Source: Gossypium raimondii (taxonomy: Eukaryota > Streptophyta > Magnoliopsida > Malvales > Malvaceae). Taken from it: DNA of 64,000 nt. The stretch covers positions 5,704,001-5,768,000 of the forward strand of contig NC_068567.1 in assembly GCF_025698545.1 (NCBI RefSeq), in the 5' to 3' direction. Positions 9,680 through 21,240 of the stretch are shown here, piece after piece. The notes beneath the pieces were generated by a model. It was not told the origin of the DNA. It did not search any database and worked only from the letters and a program-made list of their open reading frames with translations. The position numbers and the translations under genes are program-made. The stretch's first letter is position 1. Every line of letters starts with the position of its first letter.

Positions 9680-11450
9680 TACCCAAACAAAAAGCCCTAA
9701 AGATTTGGATCAAATTTATCTCAAATGGCCATCTTCTACACAAGTAAATGATAGAAATTCCAGCGGTGGTAAACGGCAACACTTGGGTTATTTCTTGAAA
9801 ACCAGAGGCTGATACTTGGCACTTAATAAATTTGTAAGTAGATCATGTGGGTTTTTCTTTTTAAGCTGGGTTTGTTTAGAAATGTTGATCTTTTCGTTGA
9901 CTTTTTTCTTTTTCTTTTTGGCTTTTTTTAGTGACATAGCTTCGGGTTTTTTAAAGAATCTTTTTAAGTGTTTATCCTTGACGAGTTTTCGAATTTGATG
10001 ATGAAAATATAAGCTTTTAACAAAATGCGATCATGTAAATAGCTGAAACATGTCCATCTTTGATCTTTTGTTGCATGAATGAGTATAGGTATGGAATGGC
10101 TTTTGAGTTTTGAAATAGTAGAATTTCATCATTCTTGATATGTATAAGTTTGAATGATGTTTTTCAAATCATTATATATATATATATATATATATATATC
10201 CATGAAAGTTGTGTAAGCTTTGTTATTGGAAAGGGCAGAGTTTTCAAAACAAAAATTAAATCGAGCTGATTCTCAATCTCCTTTGTGTAAGATGCCTCTA
10301 TATATTTTTACTCAATAAGACACCCTTGTATACGTAATGTATATCCAGACTCTAAAGAATAGAAAACTGTTTCTCAAAGTGGTAAAAATGTCAATCCCAG
10401 GCTATATTATCAAGACTCTTCGTTCTTGTTTCGTTCTTGTTTCTGAAGCTATTTGTGTCTACACTTAGATTTATGATCCTCTATAAAAATCATAGAAAAA
10501 TTAAGCATACAAGTAATCATATCCGTACCCAATATGCACTCCAGGTCAAATATACAATTGAATTCATTCTCTTGTTTCGTTTCCATTGTATCGTGTGACT
10601 TCACTGTGCTGCTTTGAGTATAGGTTTTACATTAATTTATGGAAATATATATATGTGTGGGTGGGTGGGATTGTGTGTGTTTTACTATTAGATATTTATT
10701 CATATGTGCAAAGGCTTGGACTGCTGGCTTGCTTGTCTGTTTTGTGGTGTTCATGTATGTGTTTATGTGTTATAAAACTGTTAGGTGATATTCCTTTTCA
10801 GCACTTAAACTGAAGCAAGAAGTTCATTGCTGTAAGCTTTTCATCGACAGACTGACCGGTATGCTCCTTTCCTGTGTGTTCCTGTGTCTTAACCATGCTG
10901 CAGAATGCAGCTGTGGGTTCACTTGATTCAATCTTGCATCTCGATGAACTTAACGAAACCATTGGTCTTGAAATTCCCTACCATTTCGTCATGTAAACCA
11001 CCTCCAATCACTATTGTAACTGGATTTTGTAATCGAGTTGTATCAAGTTTCATCGGTGAGATTTCATGTTATGGTAAGCTCCTTTCCCTACCTCCTTTTA
11101 TTTGATCACCATATTCATTCCAACATTGAGATGTATATCAATTGCAGATAAAATTTAAGATACATAATCCATTTATAGGATGATAGAGAGTTGTTGTAGA
11201 AGCCATATGGTTCCTTACAGGTATGGCTTCTGTCTTAGCTGTTTCATTTTATCCGCCAGGATTCATCAACAATGCTACCACAATGGTGCTGCCTTAGCAC
11301 CACTGGAAATGAATTTTAAGCTAAGATGGTCTTGAGATTTGCATATATAATTTTGTGATTTGCTTTCACCCTGCATGTTTGTGTAATTCATGTATCCGAC
11401 AGGTGATGGTGGTGTCTAAGCAAACTGAATGCTTGTTGTGATGATGGATT
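9680..11450 (+). other. Possible divergent transcript or decayed gene (unidentified)
   Basis: Several features point to a spliced plus-strand transcript starting opposite B3 copy 2. There is a GTAAGT donor at about 9835 (the same place in copy 1 reads GTAAAT). An exon-like block at about 10800-10859 reads LKLKQEVHCCKLFIDRLT between a TTTTCAG acceptor and a GT donor. A second block at about 10903-10996 reads NAAVGSLDSILHLDELNETI and ends in IPYHFVM and a stop. The phases of the two blocks do not join cleanly, and I do not recognise the peptide, so this may be a pseudogene or a non-coding RNA. From 10414 on it is not part of the duplication. Confidence 0.25.
10173..10199. repeat. TA dinucleotide microsatellite
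   Basis: A run of about 13 TA units in the right duplicate; the left copy has a much shorter imperfect run at about 4924-4944. Confidence 0.9.
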
Positions 11451-12040
11451 AACAAAATGGCGAATTTAACATAGCTGAAATCCAATCTAAATCATCATTT
11501 CCTTTTCATTTTCATTCCAAATTGTAGAAAATGTTAAATTTGACAGCCTCAAATGCAAATTGTTCTTATTGGGTCAATAATTATGGCACCATCCCCGTGG
11601 AGGTGAAATAAATTATATAACAAATATATTTATAAAGGTTGGTATAAAAACAAATGATGCTTTAGTTAAAATGGTAAAGTTAAATGTTTGAAATATATTA
11701 TGTCACAGGATTAAATCTTACATTTATGATCGAGTTTTATTGATTTATGAAATGTAAAAGGACAAAATATCTTCATAATAATATAAATTTATGCATAAAG
11801 GGTTATTTTAATAATTTTTAATTGAGTTGGTTTTGGTTAACTCGTAACACCAACTCACTAATGACTTAATATAAGTATAAGTATAGTATATAATTATTAT
11901 TATTTATTAAGACCTAAAATATTGCTCTATTATTTTTTTTTAAATTCGGTTTAATTAACGGTTAAGGATTTTAAAACTTAGGTTAATTTAGTTAGTGGTA
12001 GTTTGGTTCAATTATTAACCAAACCGACAATTTGAACATC
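11451..12040. other. A/T-rich intergenic stretch
   Basis: No gene is recognisable. The part at 11940-12040 contains repeated AACCGAC/GGTTAAG-like motifs that may be a degraded element. Confidence 0.5.
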
Positions 12041-12056
12041 TCTACTACTAAAGTTG

Positions 12057-12199
12057 ATTGAATTTTAGCTTGGTTAGCATTGGCATTGTTGTACATGCGG
12101 GAGGGTTTGGGTTTGAATGTGTTCACATGTATTTTATCCTCTTATTTAAGAGTTTAAGAGATATTATGGGTAATTTTAAGTGTTATATCAAAAAAAAAC
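12057..12199 (+). mobile_element. tRNA-derived SINE, copy 1 (143 bp)
   Basis: The body has an A-box-like TAGCTTGGTTAGCATTGG, a weak B-box-like GGGTTTGAATG about 35 bp later, and a 3' A-rich tail. It is flanked by a near-perfect 16-bp direct repeat (12041-12056 TCTACTACTAAAGTTG and 12200-12215, 14 of 16 matching), as expected from LINE-driven insertion. Two more copies of the same family lie at 33233-33372 and 33857-33990. It encodes nothing. Confidence 0.7.
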
Positions 12200-12215
12200 T
12201 CTACCATTAAAGTTG

Positions 12216-13285
12216 CCCCAAATTCAATGTAATTGTAGAACTTAACTTTTAAAGGTTTTTCTATAATAATAATAATAAATTTTTAAATGTTTTACTTATC
12301 GGACAACAGTGAAATGTGAGGGTCCTTTTAGAATGTAGCCTAATAAATTGGTGACACCAAACTAAAGTGTGATTATATAAAATGTTCATGAACCTGATGA
12401 AACAATTACCCTTTAGATTGGCTGATAAAAGGGGTGCTGACGGCACCAATTTAAATGCTTTTCAACTTTTAATTTATTTGTATATTAGGTCTGTCCTTTT
12501 TGAAGTTAAATTTAAATAGTCCTTAAAAATATAAGAATAACAAAAGTAAACTGTTCTATTTTTTAAATAATAAATTTAAAAAATTATATAAAATTCTTAT
12601 TTAAATTACCCAAATATATCCCTCAAGTTTTGTGATATTATCTATTTCACTCAATCAAAGGTTAAGTTCTTTAATTAAAGGAAAAAGTTTTTTGCCAATT
12701 TTTCCTTTTATATATCTTGAATTTTTTTTAAATTTCTTAATTTTAAAGATTTTAAATATTTTTAATTATAAAACATCTATTTAATTTTTTATTAATTTTA
12801 AAATTTTTAAAAGATTTAAAGATACATAAATTGTAATTTAAAATTATACGTTAACGTAGTTACAAATTTTGTATACGTGGAGCTCCACCGCGTGAGCAAA
12901 TATTGTTAACCATTAATCAACTAATTTAATATATATTTATATTTAAAATAATTTAAAAATAATTTAATTAATACTAATAAATACATGCCTAATTTTTCAC
13001 CAACCTTAATTAATTTCAAGAAAACGGAAATAGTCAATAATGGCTCTTCAGACATCCTTAATCCATAGTGACAAAAAAATAATTTTTTGTAAGAATTTAG
13101 ACAGCTTTCGTCTAAAAATATTTTAACCACATAAAGCGTGCCAATATATTTAATTAAAAATAAAATAAAATGTTCTTCTGAAGCCAAAAATATTTTTCTA
13201 AAGAGTGACTAAAAAACGTTCAATGCACAATAAATGATCAAATAAAATTAAAAAAAAAAAGCCTCAGAAAAAATAAATCGTCGCT
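12216..13285. other. A/T-rich intergenic stretch
   Basis: No recognisable gene or intact element; the region leads up to the promoter of the RF298-like gene. Confidence 0.5.
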
Positions 13286-13289
13286 TATG

Positions 13290-13882
13290 TGTATATATTT
13301 TCTTGTTCTTTTCACCGATGCTTTGAGATTGGTGATTTTTTCTCAATCGAATAAACTTTGAATCGGGTAGGTATGTTTTCCGATCATCGGAATATGATCA
13401 TTAATCAAATAAAACGATGCTTTGTTACCTCATCAGTAACTCAAATTATGATTATCTTTTAATTTTTCATTGATCTATTTTCTAAAATTTAGATTGTTAT
13501 TGTGGATACTGATAGATTGAATTCAAGTTCTGCGGTTTTACTTGCTGGGTATGTTAATTAATTTTGGAACCTGAACTGTTTTATTTTTAATTGATTTTTT
13601 TCTTTTGTTGCAGAATTTTGATTATTGCTATTGTCAAATTTGATAGTTGAGATTATAAGGTACGATTTTCTTTTTCTTTTTCTTTCTAATATCTAATATG
13701 AAATTATCACTATTTTTAGTTTACTAGTGAATGAGCTTATTATGTAATTGTTTCGAATTTTAATTTTGGATTTTGAATTGTGTTTCTGATTGGGTTTGGT
13801 GAATGGGTCATTGGATAGTTTAGTTTTTTTGCATTGAGTGCTGATGATTTGATATTGTTGTTGTTCCCAATGCAGCTTAAAA
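13290..13882 (+). promoter_or_regulatory. Promoter and spliced 5' leader of the RF298-like gene
   Basis: A TATA-like GTATATATTT lies at about 13291-13300. Downstream, intron-like signals are present before the ATG: an acceptor TTGTTGCAG at about 13613, a short leader exon ending at a GTACGA donor at about 13660, and a second acceptor CCAATGCAG at about 13875, eight bases before the ATG. Introns in the 5' leader are common in plant genes. Exact transcript start was not determined. Confidence 0.5.
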
Positions 13883-16800
13883 ATGGCGTCAATGGTTCTT
13901 AAAGGTAGTAGCAGTGGTAATCATGTATCTCCATTGCTGTCAATTCAAGAAAAAGGTAGCCGAAATAAGCGAAAATTCCGTGCTGATCTGCCGTTAGGTG
14001 ATCAAAATAAGATTATAACTTCACCTCAAAATGGATGTCCGAGTTATGAGTTTTGTGCTGAGAAGTTCGAAATCACCCCAGTCCATGGTCAAGCTAGTGC
14101 ATACGACTTGTGTAGTGTGAGCCAAGATCATTCCGGTGGATTGAAACTCGACCTGAGATTGTCTAGCACGTTAGGTTCTTCAGAGGTTGGGCCAAGTCGG
14201 GCTAAAGAGGAACTAGAGGCAGATGAATTCCAAGATGCTGATTGGAGTGATCTCACGGAATCTCAGCTAGAAGAACTTGTTTTAAGCAATTTGGATACAA
14301 TATTCAAGAGTGCAATAAAGAAAATCGTTGCTTACGGTTACACAGAAGAAATTGTTACTAAGGCAGTCTTGAGATCAGGCCTTTGTTATGGTTGTAAAGA
14401 CACGGTCTCAAATATAGTGGATAATACCTTAGCATATCTAAGAAGTGGCCAAGATTATAATCCTTCAAGAGACCACTATTTCGAGGATCTCCAGCAGATG
14501 GAGAAGTATATATTAACGGAACTGGTTTGTGTTCTTCGAGAAGTCCGGCCTTTCTTCAGCACTGGGGATGCTATGTGGTGCTTATTGATTTGTGATATGA
14601 ATGTGTCGCATGCTTGTGCTATGGATGGTGATCCTTTGAGTGGTTTTGCTGGTGATGGAGGTTCTAATGGGATTTCTTTTTCTTCAAACCAACCCCAGTT
14701 GAAGCCTGAAGCCAAAACTTCTGAATTGAATCTTCCAAATCCGTGTAGACCAGTTCCATCCTTTCCTTGTTCTCATAGTTCTCCACCTGAGGTACCATCT
14801 ACGGGAATCAGCAACACAACAAAATCAAAGAATTCTGTTGTCCTAAGTGGTATAGTCTCGGAGAAAGAGGGAACAAACTCCACTGCTGATAGCGCAGATA
14901 AAACTTTCAGTGCGGGGGGAACATCTCAATTTTCAACAATGGAAGAGAAGTTTGTGGGTAGTAGAAAGACTCACTCTACCAAGAGAGAATTTCTTCGGCA
15001 GAAGTCACTTCATCTGGAGAAAAACTACAAGACATATGGATCTAAAGGGTCATCGAGAGCTAAAATGAGCAGTTTGGGAGGTTTAATCTTGGACAAGAAA
15101 TTAAAATCTGTCTCCAATTCTGCTACTGTTAATATAAAAGGCGCATCTTTGAAAATTAAGGCAATGGGAGCCGATGTCTCTCAAGATAATGAGAGTCATC
15201 TTCTGGCTAATTTGGGTCCGTCTTCTTCTACATCATTTTGCTTAGATAATGATAGTAATATTTCTGCAGTGCCTAAGACCGATATAGCGACTATTTCTCC
15301 CCTGGTAAACATGCCACCTGAATTACTACCTATGAATAACCCACCTACACTATCAACTACTGATACTGAGCTTTCCCTTTCATTGCCTACCAAAAGCAAT
15401 TCAATTGTAGTGCCTCCTGTTTCACATTTCAAGGTTGCTAATCCTAGCTATGTTGGGATGCCATTTGGTAATTCATTGGGGGATTGGGTCCCTCAGGATA
15501 AGAAGGATGAGATGATTTTGAAGCTGGTACCGAGGGTGCAGGAACTGCAAAATCAGCTCCAAGACTGGACAGAGTGGACTAATCAAAAGGTTATGCAGGC
15601 CGCTCGTCGATTGAGTAAAGACAAAGTTGAACTTAAGACTTTGAGGCAAGAGAAAGAGGAAGTTGAACTGCTTAAGAAAGAGAAGTTGAGTTTGGAAGAA
15701 AACACTAGGAAGAAGCTCGTCGAGATGGATGTTGCTTTGTCCAAGGCTAGCGGGCAGGTGGAACGCGCTAATGCTACTGTCCGCAGGTTTGAAGTGGAAA
15801 ATGCAGCACTACGGCAGGAAATGGAGGCTGCAAAATTACGTGCTGCAGAGTCGGCAGCTAGTTGTCAGGAGGTATCAAAGAGGGAGAAGAAAACTCTGAT
15901 GAAAGTTCAGTCTTGGGACAAGCAAAAGAACTTGTTTCAAGAAGAGCTCATGACCGAAAAGCGCAAGGTCACCCAACTTCTACATGAATTACAGCTGGCT
16001 AAAGTTATCCAAGAACAGTTTGAGGTATGTGTCTTCAGGAATGTATAATTTTCAAGCATTTTTTATGTTTTGTCTCTCATAGAAAACGGTAGTAATCCTT
16101 GATATACTTCATAAACTTCTATTAGTAACTTCTACAAGTTCTGTAAAAATGAGACTTGGTGAGGAAGGCATCCATTGCTTAATTAGACGGCTCAGATTTC
16201 CGAGAATCTACCTGATAAGATTTCATATTTTTTGGCATCTTACGTATTTTGAATGGTTAAAAAAAGTTTCCAAACCACTTGAGGCAGGAATGTTGATATA
16301 AAATCTTTTGCATGGACATCTCAGGGTGTCATGTATTTCGTGTTGGTTTGGCATTTACATCATTTAAGTTCATCAAAGACTATTGGTATACGCTTTTGTA
16401 TAACAATATCAGTTGTATGATTTCAACCCATAACTCTTGTATCAGTATTAAGGTATGCTACCAGTTCGATAAAAGCAGTCCAAATGGGTGCTTTTTTTTC
16501 TCTGTAATTATGGCTTTTGCTATGGCAACTTTGTTCTCACTGAAAGTGGAAAACTATGACAGGTTAAATGGCAACAGGAACAGAAAGCAAAGGAAGAAGT
16601 AGTTACTCAGGCTAGTTTGGTAAGGAAGGAAAGAGAACAAATCGAGGCTTCAACAAAACTAAAAGATGACATGATTAAGTCCAAAGCCGAAACCAGTTTG
16701 CAAAAATACAAAGAGGATATTCAGAAACTTGAACAAGAAATCTCTCGATTGAGACTGAAGATGGACTCCTCAAAAATAGCTGCACTTCGGAGGGGCATTG

Positions 16801-17090
16801 ATGGAAGCTATGTAAAATATATTAGCATGACTCAGAAGAAATCTCGAACCCCTTTTATCTCAGAAGTGGTGACAGATTTCCAGGACTTCTCCGGGGAGGG
16901 AGGTGTGAAACGTGAACGTGAATGCGTGATGTGTTTGTCGGAGGAGATGTCTGTGGTTTTTGTCCCCTGCGCGCATCAGGTTGTTTGCACTACGTGCAAT
17001 GAGCTCCACAAGAAACAAGGGATGAAAGACTGTCCTTCCTGTCGGAGTCTCATCCAGCGCCGTATTCCCGTCCGGTATGCTCGGTCTTAA
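13883..17090 (+). CDS. RING-type E3 ubiquitin ligase, RF298/MIP1-like
   Basis: Two coding exons, 13883-16024 and 16563-17090, phase 0, give 889 residues. The family (Arabidopsis RF298 At4g03000, RF4 At1g03365) is predicted to attach ubiquitin through its RING domain; substrates are largely unknown. Visible parts in order: a Ser-rich N-terminus; a UBA-like conserved block at about 122-200 (LTESQLEELVLSNLDTIFKS, IVAYGYTEEIVTKAVLRSG, then the YLRSG end); a low-complexity Ser/Thr-rich middle; a long coiled coil at about 545-790 rich in Glu/Lys/Leu; and a C-terminal C3HC4 RING with Cys835, Cys838, Cys850, His852, Cys856, Cys859, Cys871, Cys874. The ATG has a good context (AAAAATGGC). If the 538-bp intron is retained, translation stops after 721 residues and the RING is lost. 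I am confident of the family; which paralogue it is cannot be settled here. Confidence 0.92.
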
Positions 17091-17094
17091 CTTT

Positions 17095-17635
17095 AATATT
17101 AAAGTGAGTTGAGTGCTCTGAATAATGTTTGTGGGAACTCTTTCCACTGAATAATGCATTTGAGTTGCAGTTTTCTCAGAGTTGAGAGTCGGAGACAAGT
17201 TGCATTAAAAGTGCAAGATACTGCTTCAATTCAAGTTCATTCTTATTTTAAGTGATCATATAAATACTTAATAACTCAATATACTATTTTAAAATATAAT
17301 AATATTAAGAAATCTTTTTATATTCAAAATTATATATATTTTTAAATTAAAGGTGAATAAAGAAAATTATTACCGTCCTACTAAACTTGTCACGGTTTGA
17401 TTTTTGGTGGTCAAATTTTTAAACATTGATAAATTATTCTTTAAATTTTATTATAGACAAAAATTTTAAAAATATATTATAAAAACTTTAAATAAAATAA
17501 ATTTTGAATGCATTTTTCATAAAATTTAATTAAATAAAATATTTAAAATAATCAAGATAAAATATCAACTATGACATTTTTACATGATAGGAGTCCTAAA
17601 TAAAATTTATGGTTGTGACCAGAATTTGCAAAATC
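17095..17635. other. 3' flank of RF298-like gene, then A/T-rich spacer
   Basis: The first 150-200 bases probably hold the 3' untranslated region. The rest is A/T-rich with no other recognisable feature. Confidence 0.5.
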
Positions 17636-17638
17636 TTT

Positions 17639-18975
17639 ACTTTTTTTTTTACTGTAAACTCAGATGCTTTTATTACTAAAAAAAGCTTTTAAATAACAAA
17701 AATAATTGTCACTTCGCTTGTCTCAATAAACAATAACTATCTTTCCTCTCATACCACATGCCATATACTACTTTAGATACTCAAAATCGACATTGAACCG
17801 CTTTGATTTGAAGCAATTTGACCCTACTAGCTATAATCGAATTTTCTATCTCTACTGTCACTTTATCGATGGACCTCAATTGACCTGAAGAGTGGATTGT
17901 CCCTTCTCCTCCACCAGTCTTTGAATCACTGTCAGGCCATCCTCCACCCACTAGACGTCATGTTTTCGACGAAACCCCTCTTTGGCCAATAGGTGAGCAA
18001 CCCGATTGCCCCTCTCTTAATATGCTAAAATTTACATCTCTCGAAATCCAACGCAATTTATTTCGCTTCCCATATGTGGTTACTAATTTCTGATCGATCA
18101 ATGCATGTTGCTTAGAGTTTCGTTATAACTACCAAGGAATTTCCCTCAACCACCATTGCCCAAAATCCTAACTCCTGCGAATCTAAAAGCCTAGGTACCA
18201 GCCAATGTCTCCGCCATCAACGCATTCGGTACATATCTATTTCATAGGCAAGCTACTCTCATTATTAGATTAGTGCTATTTCTAACTCCTTGTAGAAAAT
18301 TGCTTCAAAATTTACTCGGACAAAAGGATTCGAGGGAGACCGCCACACTGCTTGTTCAACTCTTTTTCCAGTCAACAATTCCAACTCATGAACGTATCCC
18401 AAAATGAAGGTAACAGTTTCAGTCTTAGATTGCTGCTTTCCTTCATGCACTAGTTTATTTCTTGAAAGCCAAATTGCCCAGATTGCGATTATGACTATTA
18501 ATTTTTTCTGGTTACCGCTCCCAAAAAATAATTGTCGAACCCAATTAGCCATACAGTCCTTTGTTTGATTCACCCTCCAATTAATTCCAAGTTCTTGCCA
18601 AACTTGCAAGGCAAGTAGACAATCACGACTTGCATGTATATTAGTTTCAGAGTCCTCACCACACCTGAGGCAAACTGCATCCGTCCGTATTCTTCTTTGA
18701 TACAAATTAGAATTCGTAGGCATAAAATTATTTACAAATTTCCATACTGTAATTTTCATTCTTTCCGATGATTGTATCTGCCATAATTGTTTTTACATAC
18801 TCCTGGTTTCTTGATCGATGAAACAGTAACTATCCTCCTCAGTCCTGGGAAATCCCTTGAGTCGGATCTTATACCCACTTTGTACCGTGTACTCACAAGG
18901 GCTCTCAAGATACCATCTTAGTCTATTCGTAACTCCCTGTTGCACCAGTTGTATATTGAGGATTCTCCTTGCCTC
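17639..18975 (-). pseudogene. LINE retrotransposon relic: zf-RVT plus RNase H-like tail
   Basis: Minus-strand reading from about 18975 gives ESPCEYTVQSGYKIRLKG, the segment that precedes the zf-RVT domain in plant LINEs. An open frame at 18265-18759 follows: ITVWKFVNNFMPTNSNLYQR, then CLRCGEDSETNIHASRDC, which is the zf-RVT Cys/His pattern, and QVWQELGINW. Beyond the frame the RNase H region is recognisable in pieces but full of stops and frameshifts. The low-coordinate end is a T run at 17641-17651, which on the minus strand is the element's poly(A) tail. It is a 5'-truncated dead insertion between two genes. Confidence 0.75.
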
Positions 18976-19044
18976 CTACTTTACTCTTATTATAGAGTTG
19001 TTCTGGTATTTGTTGTCAAGTGCATGTATATAAAATAAAATTTC

Positions 19045-19672
19045 TTTTTTGGTTACCAAGTTACAAAATGCTTGCTCAACTATTAGTAAATTTTTATTTT
19101 AGTCATCCGATTATGAAAAGTTACAAATGATCATTTAACTATTTAATTTTGTCTTTTCTGATTGCCATATGGTTAGCAGTGCTAGCTTTTAAAATTGACA
19201 TAACAATTTTAACCCTCAACATTTATAAATTATGCCAATTTAATCTTTATTCTAAAAAATAACCTCAACATTTACCGTTGTGTAATTTAGTCTTTTGCAG
19301 TTTTACTTTTTTTGTGACATTGAGGTTAATTTTAAAAGAATGAAAAAGATGAAAACTATTATCTTAGATTTTTGGTGTTTTTATTTATTTATTTTTCAGA
19401 TATTTGCAATCAAATTTAGCTGATAAATTTATTTTTTAGTTTTTAGATAAAATGTCACAAAGAAAAGTAAAATTGCAAAAAAAAAAACAATGTGTAAATG
19501 TTGATTATTATTTTATAAAATCAAGACAAATTTGACATAATTTATAAATGTTAAGGGTTAAATTTGTTATTATGTTATTTTATAAGTCGCTACGGTTAGT
19601 TAGCTTGTAATTAAAAAGACAATTGAATCATTGATTTTATAATTTTCATAATTGAGTAACTTTTATAGCTAT
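19045..19672. mobile_element. Fold-back (MITE-like) element, about 0.63 kb
   Basis: The two ends are inverted copies of each other: TTATAAATTATGCC with AACCCTCAACA at about 19210-19236 matches, on the opposite strand, GACATAATTTATAAATG with TTAAGGGTTAAA at about 19535-19565. The outer parts (GATTATGAAAAGTTAC and TTTTCATAATTGAGTAAC) also pair. I see no coding sequence and could not define a target duplication. Confidence 0.55.
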
Positions 19673-19936
19673 TAGTACCTACTATGTCAATCATTTTTTA
19701 TATTTAATATTATATTGGTTAAAAAAGTAAAAATATTATATATAATATATATAAGTAATTCAAAGAAAAGTTATTTTAAAATTAAAATTATAAAATATAT
19801 AAATATAAATTTTAAAAAGTAAAAATAATATAAAAAGATTGCAAAGTTTATAAAAATGAAAAAAATGTTTTAAATTTTAGAAAAGCTTAAAATTTTAAGC
19901 ATATATTATAGAAACCTTTGTAATAAATTTTATTTT

Positions 19937-21240
19937 ATTTGGTAAACTACTTAGTTCATCATTTAAAAGTGAGGACACTTTCATTTTGGTTGACCAAAAC
20001 GAAATCTTTTCAATTTAGTCCCTCAATTTTTAGTATGCTTTCATTTTAGTCACCTAAAGCGTTAAATCTCTAACGACGATTAACTATACATGCCACATCA
20101 TATTTACATTTTTATTTTGGTCACCCAAATTTTAGGTTGCTTTCATTTTGGTCACCCAAAAGCTATTTTTTAAGTATTAATTGGGGTAAAAACATAATGA
20201 TTAAAGTGAAAAATGATAGAAACTAAAAAATATATAAAATATTGTTAGATTGTACTTGTTTATCCTATTGTCGAAATTCTAAATTTCTTTTTTTAATATT
20301 GAAAATTTAAATTTAAAAACATCAAAATAAATGAATAAATTGTTGAATTTTTTATCCATTGATAATGTCAATAGATTTTTACTATAATATTAAAATTTTA
20401 AATTTTAAAATTTTATTTTATATTTATAGATTATCCTTAATAAAATCAACTCAAATAACTCATATTTAATAATTGTCTATGAAACTTAAATTTATTTTAA
20501 TTATATAATCTCGAATCTTCCATACTAGGCTAAAATAAAGAAAAATACTTACAATTAATTAAATTAATGATTTGTTCTTCATTTGGGTAAAGAAGCAATG
20601 AAAAAATTATGAGTTTTGTTTAGAATGGAAGATATAATTAATTAATTTAATTAATTGAAGGATATTTCTTTACTTTTAGCTTAGCATGGAAGATTTAATA
20701 TTATATAATCAAAAAAATTTGGGTTTCAGAGACAACTATTAAATAGAATAATTTTCATTGATAATTTTTGAAAATAAATTTTGAAAATAATTTGAAACAT
20801 AAAATAAATTAAATAAATTGTTGAATTTTTTAATCCATTGATAATGTTAACCGATTTGCTACTATAATTTTGAATCTTAATATTTAAAAATATATACATA
20901 TTTCAAAAGCCAAATTTAGAATTTTCAGCAATGGGATAGAAAAGTACAATTTGATAATTTTTGTGTATTATTTTAGTTTATACTGCCTTTTCGCTTTAAT
21001 CCTTCATTTTTTTAACCCCAATCAATACTTAAAAATATATATATTTTTGGCGACCAAAATAAAAGTATAAACATGATGTGGTATGTACTGTTTAACCATT
21101 GTTAGAGATTTAATACTTGAGTGACTTAAATGATAGCGCCCTAAAAGTTAGGTGACCAAATTACAAGAATTTCATTTTGGGTTACCAAAATAAAAACACC
21201 CTAAAAATTGAGTGACCAACTAGATGGTTTACATTTTTTT
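19937..21240. mobile_element. Large fold-back repeat, about 1.3 kb
   Basis: The outer arms are inverted: GGTAAACTACTTAGTTCATCA at the left corresponds to TGTAAACCATCTAGTTGGTC read from the right end, and homology continues for about 300 bp (for example the CCACATCAT and TTAAATCTCTAAC motifs). The centre is also inverted: TCTTCCATACTAGGCTAAAA at 20515-20534 pairs with TTTTAGCTTAGCATGGAAGA at about 20675-20694. Between them, 20325-20386 and 20801-20863 are similar but in direct orientation. It encodes no protein. It may be a Mutator-like or unclassified non-autonomous element; no clear target duplication was found. Confidence 0.6.

Larger units (their letters stand above)
7297..10413. repeat. 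Tandem duplication, right copy (carries B3 gene copy 2)
   Basis: Homologous to 2782-5112, same orientation. It is longer because of the 689-bp element at 7320-8008 and small indels. It also has an expanded TCTA microsatellite (about 9355-9380) upstream of the B3 gene and an expanded TA run (10173-10199). Homology stops after GGCTATATTATCAA. Confidence 0.9.

Noticed and set aside
11400-11490. Possible C/D-box snoRNA (GTGATGA and a later CTGA)
   Set aside because: The distance between the two boxes is only about 35-40 bases, internal boxes and a terminal stem are missing, and short motifs like these occur by chance.
14476-14715. Minus-strand open frame of 79 codons inside the RF298-like gene
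   Set aside because: Antisense shadow of a clear coding exon. The same applies to 15196-15432 and 16860-17198.
16312-16602. Plus-strand open frame of 96 codons
   Set aside because: It lies within the intron of the RF298-like gene and runs into exon 2 in the wrong frame.
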